From Pyrrhoderma lamaoense (Eukaryota > Basidiomycota > Agaricomycetes > Hymenochaetales > Hymenochaetaceae): a stretch of DNA of 27,566 bases. The position numbers were made by a program, and so were the translations under genes. This document shows, in pieces, positions 19,216 through 27,566 of this stretch. The notes below the pieces were generated by a model. That model searched no databases. It was not told the origin of the DNA and worked only from the letters and a program-made list of their open reading frames with translations. Every line of letters begins with the position of its first letter. Position 1 is the first letter of the stretch. The stretch lies in NCBI GenBank assembly GCA_002794735.1, contig NBAZ01000063.1, positions 1 through 27,566 on the forward strand, read 5' to 3'.

Positions 19216-19254
19216 CTTCAACTTCATCTTCATCTTCTTCCTCGTTCCCGATCC

Positions 19255-22200
19255 TTACCTCTCTCTCGTCCTCTAGAGGCTTCCAAATACCGTCTAGGCG
19301 CATCAATCCCTCTCGGTGTTTCATTACCAACAGCACCAGCACCAGCACCACCATTGCCAGCGGAAGCAGCAACAGCAACAGCAGTCCCAGTAGCAACAAA
19401 GTTATCCAACTTATCCCTTATCCTCTCTCGTTCAGCATCAAAATCCCTTAACCGCTCCGCAGCCCTTTCTTGCTGCTCGATCTCGTCTTCTTCGCTCCCC
19501 CTTCCTCCCCCTCCTCCTCCTCCTCCCCTTCCACCTCCTGCTCTGTTAGTGTAAGTGCCACCAGAGGAAGAGGTGACGCTCCCCCCTCTTGCACGTTTCT
19601 TACCACCACCCGTCGGTCCTCTCTTCCCGTCTCCTCTCCCACTCGTACCACCAGGCCCGTCCCCAGCCCCAGCTCCTCCTCCTCTGTACGCTCCCCCTCC
19701 ACCCGAGGTAACACCCCAGCCCCAGCCCCAGGGCCATCCATCGGTCCCCTCCGCCTCCTCTCCGTCTCCCTAATATTCACCCGAATCCCCCACCGACTCA
19801 AATGCTTCGTCAACGGCGTGCTCGCCTTCAACCCCGGAAACTCCTTGGTACTATACACCGCAAACGCGCCTCCAAAGCACTGGGCAAGCACAGGTACGTC
19901 ATCGCACCCGCCCGTCCGGGAGAACAAGTCAAAGAACCTGTATCGGGGGCGGAAGAGGCCCTCGAGTTTGACGGAGAGGTCGGCGAAGACGAAGTAGATC
20001 GCTGAGCGGCCTGAGAGGTCTAGGATTGAGCAGGCGTGCGCGAAGGATTCGCCGAAGAGGGCGTGTGTTAGTTTTTCGGATTCGGACGGTGGCGGGAGGG
20101 CGTCGGGGTCGATACGTTCTAGAGCGTTGGCGCGAGCGTGCTGTTGAGGTCGGTGGTGTTGTTGTTGTTGGTGTTGTTGATGTTGTTGATGCTGGTGTTG
20201 ATGTTGATGTTGGTGTTGGTGATGATGATGGTGATGGGGAGTCGCATATGGATGTGGTTGCGAATGCACAGTCGGAGAGGAAGAAGTAGACAACGGAGGA
20301 TGGTATACATTCGCATAGGGTGATACAGGGGACACCGGCGATGCTGATTCCCATCCTCCATGCCCATTAACATCCTCAGCGCGCGCACCATAACCTGTGT
20401 TCAAGCTCGAGTTACCCATAGCTAAAAGCCAGCGAATGTTTTTCTATTAGACTCTCATTCTATCTAAAAGACATGAAGACGGAACGTACCATGCGTTTGC
20501 CCAGTCGGTGAGCCCATAATTGTATCCCCATTATCCATCCTTTCCGCACTCAACATCCCCGAACCAGCCCCTCTCGCATACGTATACGTAGAATACGGAG
20601 GCGGAGGCGGGGACATCGGGTTTCCTTGAGGTGGATAACTATACGGTCCATGCTGACCAGGATGCTCAACCACTCTCCCTCCAACCAAGTTAGGCGAAAT
20701 AGGCGGCGGGCCAGAAGGATGATGGCCACCCGTCAACGCACCTCCAGGAGCAGATCCAGAAGGTCCCCCACCGAGTCTCGCCATCTCGTAGTTGACGATC
20801 TCGTCTTGACTCGGCGGGATAATCACCTTGAATAAGTCAATCTGACAGATCAACCCTCCAATCTCGACTTCATCCGCCGGTATCTCCACCTCAAAGTACT
20901 CTTCGACTTCCTCCCCGTCACCCTCTCTTTGTCCTCTCGCGTCTGTACTGTTCCGTCTACTACTACTCCCTTCACCGCCGTCCATGGGCATGGGAGGCGC
21001 GGGCGAATGGTCGAGTTTACGCTATAAGGCGGTCTCGGCGCGCTCTTCGGTATTCTCTCAAACAACTTGAGGGCAACAACCGGCGGGGGATCTAACGGTC
21101 TTCTATCCTTCCGAACGTTACGTGTCTCCGTTTGCCCATTCACATTAGACGGTCCTCCGTTATCTGAATTCCCGTTCCCATTACCATCTTGGTGCATAGC
21201 GTCTCGATCGGCTCCTCTAGATCTTCCTCCTCCAAGGCGCGCGGGATTCCCAATAGGATTATCAGGACTTTCCCCTCCTTCACTCCCACCTCCTACGACA
21301 TTCCCGTTCAGATTCCCATTCCCATTCCCACTGACGTTATTATTGTTGTTATTATTACTAGCACCTGCACCTGCACCTGCACTTCCACCTGCCGTAGGAG
21401 GATCGGCGCACTTTCGTCCCAGGTCAGCCTTCTGTACTTCTACAATCTCCGCACGGATCGTCCGACCCATAAGCGGACCAGACGCGAAGGTCATGAAAGA
21501 ACCGATCTTGTCGACCGAGTGCCTACGCGCGTTGAGAGCGGTAGGTGAAGGAAGTGTAGGAGACGTAGTTTGTCCTGCTGTATTATTACCACTTTGTGTG
21601 ACAGCAGTCTGTATATTTGGACCACCCGCATTTTGCATATTACTTAAGTATGCGGGGACGACGGGTGGATGAGGAGCGTATGAGGACGATGATGATGATG
21701 AGGATGTGTGCATGGAGGAGTGGGAATGGGAATGGGGGTGATGATGATGTACTTGCGGAGAATGGGAAGTTTCAGAAGTTGCATGTGCAGACGGATGGGA
21801 TAAGCTGTTCGGTGGAAGAGAAGTTGTTACAATCGGAGTCAAATTATGATGACCAGAATGCTGCTGCTGATGGGGATGAGCAGACGTTGCTGAGTAGGTC
21901 GAGTACCCGTCTGCCGACGAGATGTATTCTCCAGAAGTTTGCTCTTGTTGTTGTACTGATGCATACATCGCACCAGAACCGACGTTCGCTGGACCAGAAG
22001 AAGAAGAAGGAGGAGCGGCGCTATATTGGTGCTCTGCCATTCGCGACTGAGTAAAGTTGGCAGGAGAGTAATATACACCGCCAGGAGATTCAAGAGCGCT
22101 AGCTGATGCCGCTGCTGCCGCTACACCAACGCCAATGTTGACGGACATAGTCGCAGCGGACAAGTTGGATTGAACACTAGAGGTCAACATTGACGAAGGA

Positions 22201-22499
22201 GGATGACCATGAGGAGAAGGGATGGATGCAGCACTGTCGTGAGTGACGGAGACAGGATTGGCCGAATGGGCGGAAGCTTCTACGGGAGGGAGATTGATCC
22301 GTGCCTGGAATTGATGTTGCTGGCCGTGCTGCTGGTGCTGATGGTGGAATTGATGGGAATGGTGCCGGGGAGACGGCGGGTGGTAGTAGCCATCTCCTGG
22401 GCTTTGTTCGTGAGGGTTCATCGCGCGTCTTGGTAGGTGGCTACTATCCGCCAAAGAGTGGGTCGACCGAGAACTTGTAGGCGAATGTCTATTGGACAT
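19255..22499 (-). CDS. Velvet-domain regulator, VelB-like layout, with two frame breaks
   Basis: ATG at 22497-22499; stop TAA at 19255-19257; one clear intron at 20422-20489 (GTACGT...TTTTAG). About 340 residues of Ser/His/Gln-rich sequence precede the velvet domain. The domain is in pieces: GRTIRAEIVEVQKADLGRKC (about 343), an Asn/Gly-rich insert of about 90 aa, RRPLDPPPVVALKLFE (about 463), GGLICQIDLFKVI (about 550), an insert of over 200 aa with a His/Gln run, then HACSILDLSGRSAIYFVFAD, LSVKLEG, FPGLKASTPLTKHL and WGIRVNIRETERRRR. A. nidulans VelB likewise carries a central insert. The C-terminus has KKRAR and a charged helix (EEDEIEQQERAAERLRDFDA). Velvet proteins are DNA-binding regulators of development and secondary metabolism. 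Frames must shift by one base near 21021-21031 and near 19700; I found no good intron at either point, so these are assembly errors or real damage. Confidence 0.8.
20155..20240 (-). repeat. His/Gln codon repeat in the velvet gene
   Basis: A degenerate CAC/CAT/CAA/CAG tract encodes about 30 residues of alternating His and Gln inside the velvet-domain insert. A likely site of length variation. Confidence 0.85.
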
Positions 22500-23100
22500 T
22501 CAGTGATTCACAGATTATATTAATATGAACGAGTCGAGTGCTAATTAAAGAACAAGAGGGCGAAACACGAGGCGAGGAATGGGGTAAGAAGAGAGAGAGA
22601 GAGAGCGAGAGAGCGAGAACGCGGAGAAGTGGGACGATATTTGTATGGGAGGAGTGATGATGATGACGGGGAGAAGTAAGGAAAGGGAGAGCGAGAGAGC
22701 CGATCGAGTCTAATGAATCTCCCTGTTTCATTCGTAGTCAGCACAGGGAACGAGGTGCAATACATTCAATTGAGAGTGGAAAAAGGAAATGAAGAGGACA
22801 AAGATCAAGGTTCGATTAGCTCAGTGCGTGTCCGCAATTAAGAAGCACGGTAAAAAGGGAAAAAGTATAAAAAAGTAAAATAAAAAAAGAGGGGGGGGAG
22901 ACGAAAAGGAGGCAAGTTCGGACGAGGCACGCACCGCCGCAGGCTTTCTTCTGAATTGGAACTGAATGGCCGAGAGATCAAGAGCATATGAAGACTAAAT
23001 TAGCTCCAGCCAGTCGTCGCTATCACCTCTCTCTCCAACTCGTTCTCGTCCGAAGAAGCACGGCCTGGCGATGGAGGGGGCTAATATTTCTGCAAGAGTA
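22500..23100 (-). promoter_or_regulatory. Upstream region of the velvet gene, CT-rich on the coding strand
   Basis: Immediately upstream of the velvet start the minus strand is pyrimidine-rich with CT repeats (22590-22610), typical of fungal promoters and leaders. No TATA box was assigned. Confidence 0.4.
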
Positions 23101-26100
23101 AACATCCGGAAGGAGGGTTAAGAAAGATTCCGAGAGAGAGAGAGAACGAAATGACGAGAGATAAACAAGAGAGTACAAAAAAAGAAGAGAGGACGACACT
23201 CCCCGGGCCAACTCCCGGCTCACAATCAACACGCTGGGGCGAGGGGGCTATCATTCGTCCAGACTTCTGCCCTCTCCCGTCCGATATCCCGCACAACCCC
23301 TCGCTCACAGCGAACGGACTCAGCGATAACCCTGGTCGTTCACGTTACCCAATCTTGTCGTCATCGTTCTCGTTATGATCAGGAAGCAGAAATGAATATC
23401 AAAGTAAAGTAAAGTAAAGTAAAGTAAATAAAGATAAAAAAAGATATCTCCTTCATACCCACTGCCCCTCCCCCCCGGTCGGTGAATTAATGCCTCGTAT
23501 CTGCCATGCCGTACGTATATACATACATCATCCCCCTCTCCCCCTCCCGCAGATACCCACTCAGGTATTCTGGTGCCTCCCACCCTACTCTACTCCATTC
23601 CATCACCGCGCGATCCCGGCGGCAGAACATCATCCATCACTCAATTATCATTAAAAACCCGAAACCAAAGGTAAAAAAAAACAACAACAGAAAGGACGAT
23701 CCACGCAGAAGAGGCTCCAACACGTCGGCGCTGGACCCCCCCCCCCACCACCATCATCACCATCATCACCATCACCGATAACCAACCCAAGCACCAGGCG
23801 CCGGCCCCCCCGTGCATACATGTATTATTGTATATATGAACCATATACCATATACCATATACCACCACCACCCGCACCCGCTCCCACCTTTTTGTCCCAG
23901 CTCTTTTTAAGCATAACGTAGGAGTAGTACTCTTTCCTGTCTTGTTATGGCGTTTATGGCATTTTTATGCGAATTGCGGTGGGGGGGGGAGAAAGTAAAC
24001 CCCCCTCCTCCTTCTTTTTTTGAACGACTCGACGTTCTGGTGTGGTGTGGTGTGGTGCACATTACGTCCCGAAAAAGAGATAAGATAGAGAGAGAGAGAG
24101 GGGGGGGGGGGTGAAGAAGAAAGCGAGAGCGAGAGGGGTCGGGGTCGAGTTCAGGAGATATACGGAAGCAAATTTTTTTTTTAAAAAAAGAGCGAAAAGA
24201 ACGAAAAGACGAAAAAAAACGAGACTTGGACTTAGACTTAGACTATGAAAAACAAGAATGCCAAAAAAGAAAAAAGGAAAAAAGAGTAAAGAGAAAAAGA
24301 GAGAGACGGAAAGGGAGAGAGAACTCACGAGGTTAAAAGAAGATGGTGAGAGTGGGGACACACAGGACTCGCAAAGTCAGAAGTGAATAACTAACGAGAA
24401 TCGAAATAATTCCTGGTTGTGATCGGCCAATCGTTAAGGGGGTGAGTTTGATGGGGGGTTATCACGTTCCCCGGTCCTCGGTCGAGTTTAGCCAAGTTGC
24501 TCCTCCCCCCTTCTTCAGTTTTTTTTGTTCGTTTGTTTGTTTGTTTGTTCTCCTTCCGTCAGTTCCTTCCTGGCACGTATATATATGTGTGCGTGTATGT
24601 TATGTATGTATGTATGTGCGTTTGTTTAATACCTTTTCTCTCTCTTCTCCTCTTCTCTCTTCTGTCTCTGTTTCCCTTTTTTTTTTCAAGAGTCGGGGAG
24701 TTGAGTTGCAGTTGCCCGAACGGAGGGAAGGAGGGGGGGGGGGGGTGGCGTGGAACACACACACACACACACCCAGACTTTCCGTGCTGATCGAGGTTGT
24801 AAAACCTCGGATAGATGAATGGGTGGTGAGAGAAAGAGATCGAGCAAAGTAGGGAGCAATGAGGACGTGGGGGTGGTGCCCAGGTAAGAGCGCGAGGGAG
24901 GAAGAGACGAGAAGACGGAGAGAGGGAGGGGGGAGGGAGGGGGTGTAGAGCAGATCTGGGTCTGGGTAGAGAGGGGAGGTCAAGGGGGGGTTCTTAGCTA
25001 CGTTCCCGGACTTGGGCTCGCTTTACTTCCGCGTTCAAGATAAAATTCAATCGTTCGGCTCTCTCTCTCTCTCTCTCAACAATCTCAAAAGAAAAAGGGT
25101 TCCCCGCCTCCCGCCTCCCGATTTTTGATGCTGTTTATTTAAATCATCTTTATTTCATTTCAATATATATTCCTTGTAGTTTTTTCCAAGTATGAGCAGC
25201 TTGGTACCATGCTAGTCCAACTAGCTATTCATCATCACTCTACATCACTACATCTTTTATCCGTTCATCTCGATCTCGTCATCGTCACCTACATGTATAT
25301 ATTGATATCTCACTTATGTAATTATAATCCAAAGGAAATTCAAGTGTTAAACAAGTTGTTCAAGTCGTTATCGTTCGTTCGAATCGAGAAGAAAGTGACG
25401 TAATCCGAGTTTCGGAGATCTTTATAGCGGGGGGAAGAGAGGGGGGGCCCGCCCGATCTGGGGTTGCCCACCCCCAATCCGTACTTTTAATATTTAATAT
25501 TAATTATCTCTTTTTTTTTTTATCAACTTGAACTTCATTTTTCGTACGTGTGCGTGTCTTCCATCCGGAACCGGAAGCAAAACTAATATTCATTTATAGA
25601 AGTAAAGAAGTAAAGAAAAAAAAAAAAAAAAAAAGAAACACCTGGGGTAACTCCGAGTACACCTAACTAAACGTTAAAAAATTCATAAAAAGATGGAAGT
25701 CAAAAAAAATAGGGACTAACGGGTTTGAGTTCCTTGTTTAGCGTTTAGCGTTTGGCGTTTTGGTGATATGATGAGGACGAGGGACTCTTTTCCTATCCCT
25801 AGACCCTAGACCTTAGACCTTAGACTTTAGTTTTTAATAATTGGATCTCGATTCTGTTTTTTTGTTTCGTTTTCTGACGATAGCTTGTTTTCCACCACGT
25901 CCCCCCGTAATCAGGAGGGGGAAAGGGGGAGATAGGGTAACCAAAAGAAAGAAAGAAGGAAAGAAGAGAGAAAAAAAAAACTTTCTCACCCGATCTTACT
26001 TTCGCCTGTTAGGTGTACGTATCGTATATGTGGTTAGAGAAAGGAGAAAGGTTCTTAAGAATGGAGGGCTGGGGCTGGCTGGCTGGCTGGCTGGGATATA

Positions 26101-26229
26101 GTGATCGTCGAGACTTTGGAAAGACGGAACAACGGAACCCAAGACTCTCTACGTTCCTTCACGTCTTCCATTAGTTCAAGTAAGTAGCTGTTAATGTATG
26201 ATGAGAGAGGGGAGGGGGGGGTTGATACT
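23101..26229. other. Long intergenic region dense in microsatellites, no gene seen
   Basis: Contains AAAGT (23401-23427), CAT/CAC (23748-23776), CCATATA (23838-23868), GTGTG (24041-24057), GA plus a G tract (24090-24111), GTTT (24530-24548), TATG (24594-24620), G tract plus AC (24734-24772), CT (25061-25077), an A tract (25616-25634), GTTTAGC (25736-25757) and TAGACCT-like (25797-25830) repeats. Open frames here are low-complexity shadows. Confidence 0.6.
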
Positions 26230-26232
26230 AGT

Positions 26233-26345
26233 GTAGGACCAGCTAAGTGTTTGCGGGTCGTAGTGCATTTATAACGCACTTTCTAACTCGCCCGAAAAGT
26301 CCATTGCTACTACTCTGCGCGCGCCTCGTCCATTTTCCTTAAGCT
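26233..26345 (+). repeat. Direct repeat, copy A (partner at 26588-26690)
   Basis: GTAGGACCAGCTAAGT and, after about 30 extra bases, CACTTTCTAACTCGCCCGAA with ATTGCTACTACTC, a GCGCGC block and CCATTTTCC recur in the same order about 345 bp downstream. Confidence 0.7.
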
Positions 26346-26490
26346 TCGCCGCAAAGTTATTTCTTCTCATCGTGCTAACAAAAACGTATACTTTAGCTTT
26401 AGCACATTAGACAAGAAGTGCTATGCAATCGAAACTCTAAATACTGAAATCCAGCGCATTGAAAGCTGGATGAAACATAGTACAAAATAA
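26287..26490 (+). other. Short open frame without ATG, possible element remnant
   Basis: After a TAA, 67 codons are open: LARKVHCYYSARASSIFLKL, RRKVISSHRANKNVYFSFST, LDKKCYAIETLNTEIQRIES and WMKHSTK, then TAA. Repeat copy B begins with a near-identical LARKVHYYYSA. The composition of the last part looks coding, but there is no start codon and no recognised family. Confidence 0.25.
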
Positions 26491-26587
26491 AAGAATGAAG
26501 TGGTTGATAATGCTACGACACTCATAGCTTAGGAGCATGATAAACTCTCAATAGCTCATGGATGTGGAACTACTATCTAACACAGAC

Positions 26588-26690
26588 ATAGTAGAACCAA
26601 CTAAGTAGATGGCACTTTGTAAACTCGCCCGGAAAGTTCATTACTACTACTCGGCCGCGCGCGTCTGGCCCATTTCTCCTACTATTTGGC
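26588..26690 (+). repeat. Direct repeat, copy B
   Basis: GTAGAACCAACTAAGT, CACTTTGTAAACTCGCCCGG, CATTACTACTACTC, GCGCGCG and CCCATTTCTCC match copy A in order. The pair may be a remnant of a tandemly repeated or terminally repeated mobile element. Confidence 0.7.
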
Positions 26691-27566
26691 TTCACTTTCT
26701 ACTCTTACTCGAGGTAGGGTTCGTTTATATGACCCCTCGTTTCTGATAGCTTAAACCTTTCGTCCAGTGGCATATAGCCACCTGGACGCCATGCTTTCCT
26801 TATTATCCACCCTTTATCTCGCGTTTTGCTATATAAGCCTCCAGACTTGAGGCCGTAGTTAACCAATCAAATCCCCACTTAATCCTAGTGACCCCTCTCG
26901 GTCGCCGTCTTTCTACACCCCCCCCACGAGTAGCTCTCTAATAGTCGCCTGTACTCTTTATCTACTACTCTGCTGCTTTAAGAAGGCTACCCGGACGCGC
27001 TTGTAACGCTCTGACCGCACTGCAAGTCGTCCAAGCGGACTGAAATAGATACACTTATATCTCAAACTACAGTCACAGTCGGGGGGGGGGGGGGCTTTGT
27101 TCTATACGTTTCCCCCTACTTTTTACTAGTCTGTGAAGTCTCAGCTCGCCTCAAAGTCTCCATCAGTCTCTACGCTCCAGCCGAAGTCGAGTTCCTCGCC
27201 TTTTTTTTTTTAGCCCTCAAATCTGAGCCTGAGCATCGTGTCTGGTGTAGGCAGACTCTGAGCCCCCCCCAAGTCCTCGGTACTAAATACGGACTCAAAG
27301 GTCAAATTCTGACCTGAAGTTTAGTTTTTCACTAGATTCGAATTTACAGGGTTTTTTTTTCGGTTATTGGCAAACCGAGTTTATTATATACATATAAGCA
27401 TATAGTGGATGTATGTAGGATGGTAGGATCAAGGATCAAGGGTATAAGATATAACCCATGACCACCTTTTAAGTTCTACTTAATAGTGATACTTTACGGG
27501 GCAGGATAGATGTCGTCCGGCGGGACGGCAGGGAAAACGAAAAATAATCTACTTTTTATCTTTGAC
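26691..27566. other. Intergenic with promoter-like and hairpin motifs, no gene seen
   Basis: It includes a CTATATAAGCC TATA-like site near 26829, AACCAATCAAAT (CCAAT-like) near 26862, a hairpin at 26761-26788, and a G14 tract at 27081. The order hairpin, TATA, CCAAT is not a normal promoter order. A long-terminal-repeat remnant is possible but I found no matching second end. Confidence 0.35.
26761..26788. repeat. Imperfect hairpin
   Basis: CGTCCAGTGGC and GCCACCTGGACG pair around ATATA with a single bulged base. Confidence 0.7.

Larger units (their letters stand above)
17200..19254. other. Gene-free region downstream of the velvet gene
   Basis: No coding region is convincing: the open frames are products of biased composition. 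It holds microsatellites and a long purine-rich plus strand. The 3' untranslated region of the velvet gene should lie at its right end. Confidence 0.6.

Noticed and set aside
18527..19399. Several overlapping open frames on both strands
   Set aside because: They consist of Lys/Glu/Arg or Phe/Leu/Ser runs from A/G repeats and show no coding character.
19470..20005. Plus-strand open frames opposite the velvet gene
   Set aside because: Shadows of the velvet coding strand; the velvet-domain motifs are on the minus strand.
20971..21020. 50-bp intron in the velvet gene (GTAAAC...GAAG)
   Set aside because: The acceptor is poor and the splice phases do not match, so it does not repair the frame.
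22815..22860. tRNA-like A-box (TTAGCTCAGTG)
   Set aside because: No cloverleaf, no B-box at the right distance and no acceptor stem.
26700..27350. Complete long terminal repeat
   Set aside because: TATA and CCAAT-like motifs are present but in the wrong order, and no second copy, primer-binding site or polymerase gene is visible in the window.

Overview
The window looks like nuclear DNA of a filamentous fungus, most likely an agaricomycete basidiomycete. The reasons are: (i) three copies of a FunK1-type kinase gene (the HRDISINN, DWD and RTGT motifs), a family strongly expanded in mushroom-forming fungi; (ii) a velvet-domain regulator; (iii) short GT-AG introns of about 50-100 bp; (iv) many simple repeats. 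No rRNA, tRNA, CRISPR or bacterial-type feature was seen.

Layout. 1-310: AT-rich, nothing recognised. 311-850: tail of a duplicated unit carrying a hydrolase relic. 1071-1520: decayed unknown gene on the minus strand. 1525-5067: FunK1 unit 1, whose kinase gene is a pseudogene. 5041-8863: minus-strand cluster of related, low-complexity, lineage-specific proteins (three loci plus a fragment). 9700-10960: heavily decayed third FunK1 copy. 11830-12118: weak small spliced ORF. 12352-17195: FunK1 unit 2, with the only apparently intact kinase gene (847 aa, three exons), followed by the hydrolase relic split by a 0.44 kb insertion. 17200-19250: gene-free, with a 1.7 kb purine-rich strand-asymmetric tract. 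19255-22499: large velvet-family gene on the minus strand (VelB-like layout, about 1,050 aa), with two reading-frame breaks. 22500-27566: about 5 kb without a convincing gene, full of microsatellites and homopolymers, with a partly duplicated repeat near 26.2-26.7 kb.

The most unusual structure is in both FunK1 units. About 1 kb downstream of the kinase exon that encodes the segment before the HRD loop, the same exon segment with its 5' splice site occurs again in inverted orientation, fused to other coding-like sequence. In unit 2 the plus-strand exon matches these inverted cassettes in a patch where unit 1 and the third copy differ. This suggests sequence exchange between inverted cassette and kinase exon, and read-through transcripts could fold into a hairpin of about 300 bp. 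These are inferences from reading the sequence by eye; no alignment program or database was used.
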